From: Streptomyces lincolnensis
GTDB lineage: Bacteria; Actinomycetota; Actinomycetes; Streptomycetales; Streptomycetaceae
Reading direction: 5' to 3'
Assembly (NCBI RefSeq): GCF_021173675.1
Contig: NZ_JAIHON010000002.1
Coordinates: 732,939-796,938 of the forward strand
Length of the DNA: 64,000 nucleotides
The notes below the pieces were generated by a model. That model searched no databases. It was not told the origin of the DNA and was given only the letters and a program-made list of their open reading frames with translations. Shown in pieces: positions 1 to 10,194 of this stretch; within the stretch, counting starts at the first letter, position 1; the number at the start of each line of letters is the position of its first letter. The position numbers and the translations under genes are program-made.

Positions 1-2164
<2,164 letters not shown>

Positions 2165-2168
<4 letters not shown>

Positions 2169-3676
2169 GCGGGCGCTCCCGGTGGAATGAAAGGCAGTCC
2201 TTGCGGCGCGCCGGACTCGATGAGCCGCCACAGCGCGTCCGTGTCCGCGTGCTGTTCGATCAGGTCGCCGAGCCGGTCGAGCTGCTCCTCGCGCAGCGCG
2301 GCGAACGAGGTGTCGGGCGCCGTCACGAAGCGGCGGCCCGCGGCGGCGGCCACCTCGCGCAGGAAGGCCCGCCGGAAACCGTCGGACTCCAGCGAGCCGT
2401 GCCAGTGGGTGCCCCAGGTCTGCCCGACCCGGCAGCCGTCCAAGAAGGGGTCGCCCCCGTCGAGGGAGGCGATCCCGTGATGGATCTCGTACCCCGAGAC
2501 GGGCTCGCCGAGGGCTTCCCCTTCCGGCCGGGTGAGGGTCTTCTCCCGCGCGAACCGCACCCGTACGGGCAGGACGCCGAGCCCGTCCACCTGCCCCCGC
2601 CGGCTCTCGACCTCGTCCTCGATGTGCTCGCCGAGGATCTGGAAGCCACCGCAGATGCCGAGGACCGGCCGCTGCTCGGCGGCCCTGCGGACGATCGCCT
2701 CGGCCAGCCCCCGCTCCCGCAGCCACTCCAGCGCGCGTACGGTCCCCCGGGTCCCGGGGATCACGACGAGGTCGGCGTCCGCCAGTTCCTCGGGCCGGTC
2801 CACGAACCGCACGACGACACCGGGTTCGGCGGCGAGCGCGTCCACGTCGGTGAAGTTGGACATCAGGGGGATCGCGCAGACGGCGACCCGCAGGACGTCC
2901 TCCCCGACGGGCGGGGCGGTGTTCGACTCCCGCACGGTCCCGCGCAGGGAGACCCTGAGGCCGTCCTCCTCGTCGATCCCGAGCCCGTGCCGGAAGGGCA
3001 GGACGCCGTAGGTGCGCCGCCCGGTGAGCCCGTGCAGCATGTCGAGCCCGGGTTCGAGCAGCGACACGTCGCCCCGGAACTTGTTGACGAGGAACCCGGC
3101 GACGAACTCCTGGTCCTCCGGCGACAGCAGGGCCACGGTCCCGAAGAAGGAGGCGAAGACGCCCCCGCGGTCGATGTCACCGACGACGAGCACGGGCAGC
3201 CCGGCATTCCGGGCTATCCCCATGTTCACGATGTCGGTCCGCCGGAGGTTGATCTCGGCCGGGCTCCCCGCCCCCTCACAGATCACCGCGTCATACGTGC
3301 CCCGCAACTCGGCGAGACAGTCCAGCACGGTCCCGAGCAGCTTCTGCTGCCGCCCCCCGTGATACCCACGCGCACTGAGCTCACCGACCGGCTTGCCGAG
3401 CAGCACGACCTGACTGCTCTGCTCGCCGCCCGGCTTGAGCAGGACGGGATTCATCAGCGCGGTCGGCTCGATCCGGCAGGCCTGCGCCTGCATGGCCTGC
3501 GCCCGCCCGATCTCCGCGCCCTCCCGCGTCACGAACGAATTCAGGGACATGTTCTGCGCCTTGAAGGGCGCGACCTTGACCCCTTGCCGCACCAGCCACC
3601 GGCAGATCCCGGCGGTGACGACACTCTTGCCGGCGTCGGAAGTGGTGCCGGCGACCAGCAGCCCGCCCCCGCTCAT
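2165..3676 (-). CDS. cobQ: Cobyric acid synthase CobQ
   Basis: Glutamine-dependent amidotransferase that amidates adenosylcobyrinic acid a,c-diamide at positions b, d, e and g to give adenosylcobyric acid. It has 503 residues, the normal length. The N-terminal dethiobiotin-synthetase-like P-loop domain carries GTTSDAGKS near residues 10-18. The C-terminal class I glutaminase domain has its nucleophile in [11 protein letters not shown] (Cys near 342) and a His in THWHGS near 425. The start [10 protein letters not shown] overlaps the cobD stop as ATGA, and its own stop overlaps the cobN start, so translation is probably coupled through the operon. Confidence 0.97.
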
Positions 3677-4614
3677 GAGACACGCCCCTTGAGGACGGCC
3701 CGCGCGGCGACACCGACGCCGAGCGCGAGCAGCCCGACCCGGCGCGACAGCCGTGCGGCCCGCTCGATGTCCTGGACCTCCACGAAACGCCCCTCCCCGT
3801 TCAGCACCGGCCGGTGCTCCACCCGCCCGGCGTACGACAACGTCCCGCCCAGCCGCACCCCGAGCGCCCCCGCGAAGGAGGCCTCCACGGGCCCGGCGTT
3901 GGGGCTCGGATGCTTGGCGGCATCGGCACGCCAGGCTCCTGCGGCCCCCCGGGGATCGTCCCCGGCGAGCGTGGCGAGAACGGCGGTCAGCCGCGCCCCC
4001 GGCCACCCGGCGACATCGTCCAGCCGGGCGGAGGCCCACCCGTACCGCCGGTATCTGGGCGACTTGTGCCCGACCATCGCGTCGAGCGTGTTCACGGCCC
4101 GGAACCCGAGCAGCCCCGGCACCCCGCCGACGGCGCCCCACACGAGCGCGCCCACGACGGCGTCGGAGGTGTTCTCGGCCACGGACTCCACGACCGCCCG
4201 TGCGATGCCGTCGGCGTCGAGGGCCTGCGGATCCCGGCCGCACAGATGCGGCAGCCGCTCCCGGGCCGCCTCGACGTCCCCCGCCTCCAGGGCACGCCCG
4301 ATGGCCCGGGCCTCCCGGACGAGCGACGTGCCGCCGACCACGGCCCAGGTGGCGGCACCGGTGAGGGCGACGGAAGCGGTGGGGGAGCGGCGTACCGCAC
4401 GGGCCGCCAGGGCCCCGAGCGTGACGGCGCCACCGGCGCACACGAGGGTGTGCAGCGCGCCCCACCCGCGGTGGTCACGCCACATCACCCGCTCCACGGC
4501 ACCCGCGGCCCGCCCGAACACGGCGACCGGATGCCCGCGGCGTGGATCGCCGAGGAGCAGGTCACCGAGGAGGCCGACAGTGGCGCCGTACGCGAAGACG
4601 CGATCGGCACGCAT
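3673..4614 (-). CDS. cobD: Adenosylcobinamide-phosphate synthase CobD/CbiB
   Basis: Integral membrane protein that attaches the aminopropanol (phosphate) arm to cobyric acid to make adenosylcobinamide (phosphate). It has 313 residues, starting [30 protein letters not shown]; the conserved [13 protein letters not shown] N-terminus and the internal [10 protein letters not shown] segment are characteristic of CbiB. Several hydrophobic helices are present. It is the first gene after the cobalamin riboswitch and ends in an ATGA overlap with cobQ. Confidence 0.95.
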   Translation of the reverse strand: MRADRVFAYGATVGLLGDLLLGDPRRGHPVAVFGRAAGAVERVMWRDHRGWGALHTLVCAGGAVTLGALAARAVRRSPTASVALTGAATWAVVGGTSLVREARAIGRALEAGDVEAARERLPHLCGRDPQALDADGIARAVVESVAENTSDAVVGALVWGAVGGVPGLLGFRAVNTLDAMVGHKSPRYRRYGWASARLDDVAGWPGARLTAVLATLAGDDPRGAAGAWRADAAKHPSPNAGPVEASFAGALGVRLGGTLSYAGRVEHRPVLNGEGRFVEVQDIERAARLSRRVGLLALGVGVAARAVLKGRVS

Positions 4615-4711
4615 GGACTCAGCCGACCGCTGTCACAGACGGGGTGCGGGTGGTACGACTCAAGCGGCAGCCGAGCATGGCGACATGTCCTCACTCAGGG
4701 TGTCCACGCCC

Positions 4712-4837
4712 TGGTTCGACGAGACCGGCGGCGAGAGTTCCTGGCTCCCGGGGCTTCCTACCCCGGTGACAGTGGCGGGACCGCGCCGGACTCGCACCGG
4801 CTTCCTCTCCTGCCGCCGTATTGGCTCCGGCAGTCCA
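4712..4837 (-). promoter_or_regulatory. Cobalamin riboswitch (with promoter -10)
   Basis: On the minus strand the B12-box core reads GAAGCCGGTGCGAGTCCGGC followed by GCGGTCCCGCCACTGTCAC, close to the AdoCbl riboswitch signature. Flanking helices (CCCCGG/CCGGGG and GCCGCC elements) are visible. A promoter may lie just upstream: TTGACT at 4856-4861, 18-bp spacer, TGGACT at 4832-4837. A short hairpin CAGGG/CCCTG near 4690-4710 sits between aptamer and cobD and could be part of the expression platform. It is expected to shut down cobD-cobQ-cobN when cobalamin is plentiful. Boundaries are approximate. Confidence 0.9.
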
Positions 4838-4925
4838 CCACGGGCCCGGAACAGCAGTCAACTTGCCGTTGACCTGCGGGAGCGGAGTGTGGACAAGCCC
4901 ACATCGGCGCGTCGGCGAACGCCCA

Positions 4926-4962
4926 CCGGGCGGGCCAGGACCGAAGTCCCGTGCCCGCCCGG
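4926..4962 (-). terminator. Stem-loop terminator after the phosphate-permease operon
   Basis: Perfect 10-bp stem CCGGGCGGGC / GCCCGCCCGG, with an inner GGAC/GTCC stem. It lies between the stop of the 73-residue membrane protein (minus strand) and the riboswitch promoter region. There is no T-tract, as is common in Streptomyces. Confidence 0.6.
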
Positions 4963-5007
4963 AAGGTCTGAAGGAGCGTGGCCCGAGGCCACGACCGGAT
5001 GGCGGCC

Positions 5008-5229
5008 TCAGGCCACGATCAGATAGATGCCGTACGCGACCGCCGCCGCGCAGGCGGCGAAGCAGGCGTACGCGCCCGTCACGGCCAGGGCCGCGGAGCC
5101 GCCCTGGGCGGTGGCCCGTTCCTGGCGGGACAGGCCCATGATGCCGAGGGTGAACAGGGCCACGAGGGCCACGGTGACGACGAGGCTGACACCGAAGACG
5201 GAGCCGAGCGCTTCCCAGTCGATCTTCAT
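5008..5229 (-). CDS. Small two-helix membrane protein downstream of pit
   Basis: A 73-residue protein with two hydrophobic segments (about residues 8-32 and 46-70), joined by a short polar loop containing LSRQERATAQGG. I do not recognise a named family, but a small membrane protein after the phosphate permease is, from memory, a conserved Streptomyces arrangement. The 54-bp gap to pit and shared strand suggest cotranscription and perhaps a role as accessory subunit, which is inference only. A strong hairpin follows at 4926-4962. Confidence 0.75.
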   Translation of the reverse strand: MKIDWEALGSVFGVSLVVTVALVALFTLGIMGLSRQERATAQGGSAALAVTGAYACFAACAAAVAYGIYLIVA

Positions 5230-5283
5230 GCTTCTACTTCCTTCTCAGCCGGGCTGGACCGGACGTGACCGGGCGTGCCGGGC

Positions 5284-6519
5284 TCAGACGGTGGTGGCGG
5301 TCGACGGGGCGGCGTCGGCCGTGGGGGCGGGGATGGTGGCCGTGAGGTCCTCGGTCACCGTGCCCGCGGGCGGCGGGGTCACGGCGGCGATCGCCGTGGT
5401 CACCACGCCGGGCGTCTCGTCGGTCTCGTTGACGTTGGTGTGGTCGACGACCTCGCGCCGGGAGACCTTCCAGATCGCGGCACTGGAGGCGATCAGGAAG
5501 ACGGCGACGACGGCCGTGCCCCACGCGCCGAAGCCCGTCACGTACTCGGCGAGCGCGCCCACCAGCGCGGCCGCCGGCAGGGTCAGGCCCCAGGCCACGA
5601 ACATCCGGGTCGCGGTCGACCAGCGGACGACCCCGCCCTTGCGGCCGAGCCCCGCGCCCATCACCGCGCCGGAGACGGAGTGCGTGGTGGAGAGGGAGAA
5701 ACCGAGGTGGGAGGAGGCCAGGATGACCGTCGCCGCGCTGGTCTGGGCGGCGAAGCCCTGCTGCGGCTGGAGGTCGGTCAGGCCCTTGCCCATGGTGCGG
5801 ATGATGCGCCAGCCGCCGAGGTAGGTGCCGAGCGCGATGGCGATGCCCGCGGAGAGGATGACCCACATCGGCGGGTCGGAGTCCGGGGCGACGGCGCCGC
5901 CGGCGACCAGGGCGAGGGTGATGATGCCCATCGTCTTCTGCGCGTCGTTCGTGCCGTGGGCGAGCGAGACCAGGCCGGCCGAGGCGATCTGGCCGGTGCG
6001 GTAACCCTTCGCCGCGGCCTTTCCGTCGGCCTTCCTGCCCAGCGAGTACGACAGCCTGGTCGCGAGCATCGCGGCGAGGCCGGCGACGATCGGGGCCGCG
6101 ATCGCCGGGATCAGGACCTTGGTGACGAGCACGTCGCCGTGGACCGCGCCCATGCCGGCCGAGGCGATGGTGGCGCCGATCAGACCGCCCATGAGGGCGT
6201 GCGAGGAACTGGAGGGGAGTCCGACCAGCCAGGTCAGCAGGTTCCAGAGGATCGCGCCGACCAGGGCGGCGAAGATGACCTCGGGACGGATGCCGCTCTC
6301 GTCGACGAGACCCTTGGAGATCGTGTTGGCGACCTCCACCGAGAGGAAGGCGCCTACAAGGTTGAGCACGGCGGACATGGCCACCGCGACCTTGGGCTTG
6401 AGTGCGCCGGTCGAGATGGTCGTGGCCATCGCGTTGGCGGTGTCGTGGAAACCGTTCGTGAAATCGAACGCGAGTGCGGTTACTACCACAATCGCGAGGA
6501 TCAGCGAGAAGTTTTCCAT
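5284..6519 (-). CDS. PiT-family inorganic phosphate transporter
   Basis: Low-affinity metal-phosphate:H+ symporter of the PiT family, in the cytoplasmic membrane. 411 residues with about ten hydrophobic helices. The two inverted PiT signatures are visible: FTNGFHDTANAMATTI near residues 20-35 and SLAHGTNDAQKTMG near 175-190. The C-terminus is a hydrophilic Thr/Pro-rich tail. A direct-repeat PHO-box-like site lies 40-70 bp upstream, suggesting control by PhoP. It appears orthologous to pitH2 of S. coelicolor by position (recalled, not searched). Confidence 0.95.
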   Translation of the reverse strand: MENFSLILAIVVVTALAFDFTNGFHDTANAMATTISTGALKPKVAVAMSAVLNLVGAFLSVEVANTISKGLVDESGIRPEVIFAALVGAILWNLLTWLVGLPSSSSHALMGGLIGATIASAGMGAVHGDVLVTKVLIPAIAAPIVAGLAAMLATRLSYSLGRKADGKAAAKGYRTGQIASAGLVSLAHGTNDAQKTMGIITLALVAGGAVAPDSDPPMWVILSAGIAIALGTYLGGWRIIRTMGKGLTDLQPQQGFAAQTSAATVILASSHLGFSLSTTHSVSGAVMGAGLGRKGGVVRWSTATRMFVAWGLTLPAAALVGALAEYVTGFGAWGTAVVAVFLIASSAAIWKVSRREVVDHTNVNETDETPGVVTTAIAAVTPPPAGTVTEDLTATIPAPTADAAPSTATTV

Positions 6520-6551
6520 TTACCCAGGCAATCGTTCGAGGTCATTGGCTG

Positions 6552-6588
6552 GACGAACGTAAGTAACCTGGATGAACGGAAGATGAAC
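6552..6588 (-). promoter_or_regulatory. PHO-box-like direct repeats upstream of pit
   Basis: Read on the minus strand, two exact GTTCATC units (6588-6582 and 6577-6571) are 11 bp apart, followed by a degenerate TTACTTA unit a further 11 bp on, and a GTTCGTC at 6558-6552. The Streptomyces PhoP operator is built from 11-bp direct repeats starting GTTCACC, so spacing and sequence both fit. It begins about 30 bp upstream of the pit start codon. Confidence 0.7.
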
Positions 6589-6672
6589 TGAGGCGGGCCG
6601 CACGGTGTATGGAATCGGCGGTTGTCACTCCGCCGGACGCCAAACGGAACGTGCGGCCCGTGCGGCGCGCGG

Positions 6673-7422
6673 TCAGGAGCCCCTGGCGAACTTCTTCAAC
6701 TGGGCCTGGGACCCGTTGAAGAGATTCTGGTCACCCGGCAGACCGCCGCTGTTGTCGTACTGCCAGATGGTCCAGAACGACCAGCCGGCCGGCAGCGCCC
6801 CCGCGCTCGCGGAGCCGTAGCGGGCGATCCACAGCGCATGGTTGGACCCGAAGGCTCGACTGCTCCCTGTGCACGTGTTCCACCAATGGGTGGTCGTGTA
6901 GATCACCGGCCGGCGACCGGTCTGCCGCTTCACCTCATCGCTGAACGACTTGATCCAGCTGACCATCTTCGCCTTGCTCAGGCCGTAGCACTTGCGCTTC
7001 TTGTCGTACGGGTTGTACTCGATGTCGAGCGCGGGCGGCAGCGTCCGTCCGTCCGCGCTCCAGGCGCCGCCGTTGCGCACGAAGTGCGCCGCCTGGGTCC
7101 TGCCTGACGATCTGTTGGGCAGCGCGAAGTGGTACGCCCCGCGGATGATGCCCACCTCGCGCGCCCCGTTGTACTGCTGGCCGAAGTACGGATTGCGGTA
7201 GGTGTGGGACTCGGTCGCCTTGACGTAGACGAACCTGGCGCCCTTCGACCTGGCCTTCTGCCAGTCGACGTTCTTCTGATGGGAAGAGACGTCGTGCCCC
7301 TTCGGCAGGCTCGCCGCCGAGGCCGGAGTCTCGGCGAGGGCGATGCCCCCGACGGTCAGCGCCGCCACGGACGCGGCCAGCGCGCGCCTGCGACGGCGGG
7401 ATGGATTGCGATCACGGGCCAT
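6673..7422 (-). CDS. Secreted GH25 lysozyme (muramidase)
   Basis: Glycoside hydrolase family 25 enzyme cleaving the MurNAc-GlcNAc bond of peptidoglycan. 249 residues from the ATG preceded by GGGGGGA. An N-terminal signal peptide (RRRRRALAASVAALTVGG ... ASAA, about residues 1-37) is followed by one catalytic domain with no wall-binding module. GHDVSSHQ (Asp44) and the DIEY acid pair (near residue 132) match the GH25 active-site strands; IWQYDNSGGLPGDQNLFNG is the typical C-terminal strand. Divergent from the aldolase gene. Probably acts in wall turnover or competition. Confidence 0.93.
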   Translation of the reverse strand: MARDRNPSRRRRRALAASVAALTVGGIALAETPASAASLPKGHDVSSHQKNVDWQKARSKGARFVYVKATESHTYRNPYFGQQYNGAREVGIIRGAYHFALPNRSSGRTQAAHFVRNGGAWSADGRTLPPALDIEYNPYDKKRKCYGLSKAKMVSWIKSFSDEVKRQTGRRPVIYTTTHWWNTCTGSSRAFGSNHALWIARYGSASAGALPAGWSFWTIWQYDNSGGLPGDQNLFNGSQAQLKKFARGS

Positions 7423-7618
7423 ATGTCCCCCCGGAATGGCTACGTGCACGACAAATCCCCCAGAGGCTACTGGAAGATCACCGAATCCCGGACGATCTCT
7501 GGCCAAGTGATCGAAGAGGCCCATGTATGCCCATATGTGCTCTTTCGGATCTAGGGATTCCGGCCTAAAGTGCCCCCGCCCGGCGCCAGGTCCACAGCGT
7601 CCCTGGCAGGATCGCGGC

Positions 7619-8350
7619 ATGGCCGAGGAGCAGCGGGACACGGGGGGCGCGCGAGGCGTCCGGGACAGCGCGCGGGATGTGGGGGAGTCGTGCGGCCGGA
7701 GTGTGCGCCCCGAGGAGGCGCATGCCTGGGAGGAACTCGTCGCGACGGCCCGCCGGACCGTGTCCGACGGCCTGGTCGTCGGCACCTCCGGCAACGTCTC
7801 CGTCCGCGTCGACGACACCGTGCTGGTCACCCCGTCGGGCGTCCCCTACGACCGGCTCGCCCCGGACGACATCACCGGCGTCGACCTCGACGGCCGACAG
7901 GTGCTCGGCACGCTCGTCCCCACCAGCGAACTGCCCATGCATCTCGCCGTCTACCGCACCACCGACGCCCGCGCCGTCGTCCACACCCACGCCGTGCACG
8001 CCACCGCCGTCTCGACACTCGTCCAGGAGCTCCCGGCGATCCACTACATGTCCGGAGCACTCGGCGGAGCCGTCCGGGTTGCCCCCTATGCCACCTACGG
8101 CACCGACGAGTTGGCCGAGAACATGCTCCACGCCCTCACCGACCGCTCCGCCTGCCTCCTCCAGAACCACGGCACGATGGCCCACGGCCCGAGCCTCTCC
8201 CAGGCCTACGACCGCACGGCCCAACTGGAATGGATGTGCCACCTCTGGCTCACCGCCTCCTCCGTCCCGGGCCTCACCCCCCACCTGCTGACGGAGGCCC
8301 AGGTGACGGAAGCGGGGGAGCGGCTGCGGGGGTACGGTCAGCGGCCGTAG
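7619..8350 (+). CDS. Class II aldolase/adducin family protein (fuculose-phosphate aldolase-like)
   Basis: 243 residues; likely a Zn-dependent aldolase related to L-fuculose-1-phosphate and L-ribulose-phosphate-processing enzymes. The phosphate-binding TSGNVSVR (about residues 58-65) and PSG motifs, the paired metal-binding histidines in VVHTHAVH (about 121-128) and the third His in LLQNHGT are all present. A roughly 30-residue non-homologous N-terminus precedes the domain, so an internal start is possible, although I see no better one. Substrate cannot be told from sequence; it stands alone with no sugar-kinase or transporter partner. Confidence 0.85.
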   Translation: MAEEQRDTGGARGVRDSARDVGESCGRSVRPEEAHAWEELVATARRTVSDGLVVGTSGNVSVRVDDTVLVTPSGVPYDRLAPDDITGVDLDGRQVLGTLVPTSELPMHLAVYRTTDARAVVHTHAVHATAVSTLVQELPAIHYMSGALGGAVRVAPYATYGTDELAENMLHALTDRSACLLQNHGTMAHGPSLSQAYDRTAQLEWMCHLWLTASSVPGLTPHLLTEAQVTEAGERLRGYGQRP

Positions 8351-8384
8351 CCGCCCATTCCGGTGCCGCGGAAGGTCGTAGAGC

Positions 8385-8432
8385 GGCTGCGGCTGGGTGG
8401 GGGCTGGTCGCGCAGTTCCCCGCGCCCCTTAG
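8385..8432 (-). repeat. Dispersed Streptomyces repeat, copy 1 (inverted pair)
   Basis: Contains GTGGGGGCTGGT followed by GCGCAGTTCCCCGCGCCCC read on the plus strand. From memory, GGGGCGCGGGGAACTGCGC is a very common intergenic element in Streptomyces. A second copy in the opposite orientation lies at 8661-8712. Confidence 0.6.
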
Positions 8433-8660
8433 GTGAGGAAGGTCGCCCGGCGATCGAGAGTGGCGGCCGCCGACGGCGGTGAGGGGACGGGGCGGGGGGT
8501 GTCCGCCCGCAGCGGCCGGCGTCCGACACGCGGTACTGCCCGGAGAGACAGTTCCGCCGGACCGAGGACGGAGACCCCCCGACCCGGCCCCGACCCACCA
8601 CACAACCGTAGGCGCTACATCCGCCCCCACCGGGGCCGCACAGCGCGCCGCAGGCATCCA

Positions 8661-8712
8661 GGGGCGCGGGGAACTGCGCAGAACACCAGCCCCCACCGCC
8701 CCGCAGACACGC
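8661..8712 (+). repeat. Dispersed Streptomyces repeat, copy 2 (inverted pair)
   Basis: GGGGCGCGGGGAACTGCGC at 8661-8679, then ACCAGCCCCCAC, which is the inverse of the order in copy 1. The 19-bp core is a perfect reverse complement of copy 1, with about 230 bp between. Confidence 0.6.
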
Positions 8713-8783
8713 AACAACCCCACCCCACCACAGAAGGCCCCCGCCCACTGGCCCGCACCCAGACGCACCAGGACACTGGACAG

Positions 8784-9962
8784 GTGCGCACCGTCAAAGC
8801 AACAGCCGCTGTCGTCACCGCGACCCTGGCCGCCGCCGCGGCGAGTGTCGCCGCCGGACGGCTCGCCAGCAACGCCGCGCTCAAGGCGCCCCCGGGCCGC
8901 CCCCTGCCCACCGAACCCCGGCTCACCGTCCACGCCACCGCGGCCGGCCGCATCGCCCTCACCCGCGACCTGGCAACCCTGCGCCCCGGCACCTACGGCC
9001 TCGGCGGCGACGGCTCCCACGCGGTAGTGGGCGCAGTCCTCGGCACCGAGACCCACTCCGCCGACACGGTCGTCCGCCGCCTGGAACGCGTCACCCACGG
9101 CACCCTGAAACCCGGCGACAAGGTCTGGCTCACCCCGAACCTCCACGTCGGCGACCCCGCCTCCGCCCTCGGCCTGGACCACACCGACATCGACGTCCCC
9201 GGCGAACTGGGCCCCCTGCCCGCCTGGTTCGTACCCGGCGTGCGGACCACCTGGGTGATCGCGGTGCACGGCCTGGGCACCACCCGCGAACTCCCCCTGA
9301 ACGTCATGGAGTTCCTGTACCACCACGGCTTCCCGGTACTCGCCCTCGCCTACCGCGGCGACCCCGGCGCACCCCACCCCCGGGACGGCCTGAACCACCT
9401 CGGCGAGACCGAGTGGCGGGACCTGGACGCCGCGATCCACCACGCCGTCGACAGCGGCGCCCGCCAGGTCGTCCTGCACGGCTGGTCCACCGGCGCCACC
9501 ATGGCGCTGCGCGCGGCCGCCCACTCGGAGCTGCGCGACCGCGTCTCGGGACTGATCCTGGACTCCCCGGTGCTCAGCTGGGAGACGACCCTGCGCGCCC
9601 TCGCCTCGGCCCGCCGCACCCCGGGCGCCCTGCTGCCCCTGGCGGTGCGCGCCGCGCAGGGCCGCACCGGCCTGCACGGCCGCCGCCCCACCACCGACAC
9701 CGCCACCAACACCGCGGCCGACACTTCCGCCGGCACCGCGGCCGGCACTCCCGACCGCCACCGCCCCATGGCGCCCACCCTGATCATCCACGGCCCGGAC
9801 GACCGGGTGGCCCCCTGGGCCCACTCCCGCCGCCTCGCCGACGCCCACCCCAACCGGGTCGCCCTCCACACCGTCCGCGACGCTCCCCACGGAGCCATGT
9901 GGAACGCCGATCCGAAGGGGTACGAGGAAGCACTGCGCCGCTTCCTGACCCCCTTGATGTGA
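8784..9962 (+). CDS. Alpha/beta hydrolase, exported or membrane-anchored
   Basis: 392 residues from GTG. An Ala-rich hydrophobic N-terminus (about residues 5-30) looks like an uncleaved signal or anchor. The C-terminal two thirds is an alpha/beta-hydrolase fold: the oxyanion strand VIAVHGLGTTRE, the nucleophile elbow GWSTG (Ser235), an acid in GPDDR (Asp339 or 340) and catalytic His369 in DAPHG. A low-complexity Thr/Ala insert (TDTATNTAADTSAGTAAG) sits between nucleophile and acid. Esterase or peptidase substrate unknown. Confidence 0.85.
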   Translation: MRTVKATAAVVTATLAAAAASVAAGRLASNAALKAPPGRPLPTEPRLTVHATAAGRIALTRDLATLRPGTYGLGGDGSHAVVGAVLGTETHSADTVVRRLERVTHGTLKPGDKVWLTPNLHVGDPASALGLDHTDIDVPGELGPLPAWFVPGVRTTWVIAVHGLGTTRELPLNVMEFLYHHGFPVLALAYRGDPGAPHPRDGLNHLGETEWRDLDAAIHHAVDSGARQVVLHGWSTGATMALRAAAHSELRDRVSGLILDSPVLSWETTLRALASARRTPGALLPLAVRAAQGRTGLHGRRPTTDTATNTAADTSAGTAAGTPDRHRPMAPTLIIHGPDDRVAPWAHSRRLADAHPNRVALHTVRDAPHGAMWNADPKGYEEALRRFLTPLM

Positions 9963-10194
9963 TCCCCATGTGATCCCCTGCGATCCCCGTGCGCCCCCGC
10001 ACGCTCCCCGCACCCACCGACGTCCCACCGACGACACCCCCCTCCACACCCGGTCCCACAGGTTCCGTTTAACCCCGTACCACTGGCCTGATCTCGTACT
10101 TCGTCCTCCCGCGACGGCCCGCCGCAGACCCTCCCCCCGGCCCGCCGTGGCATTCCGTTTGGGTTTTCGGACCGTCAACCGGAAGACTGCACCC

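Larger units (their letters stand above)
8351..8783. other. Non-coding gap with an inverted repeat pair
   Basis: A 433-bp stretch between the aldolase and hydrolase genes. Open frames across it lack start signals and family resemblance. It holds the two inverted copies of the GGGGCGCGGGGAACTGCGC element and otherwise C-rich, low-information sequence. I see no RNA gene in it. Confidence 0.6.

Noticed and set aside
8433..8783. Upstream extension of the alpha/beta hydrolase frame
   Set aside because: Runs through the dispersed repeat and encodes Arg/Pro-rich sequence; the GTG at 8784 directly precedes a signal-peptide-like N-terminus.
9960..10010. Repeated GATCCCC units after the hydrolase
   Set aside because: Only three short units in C-rich sequence; too weak to call an operator or a Gbn site.
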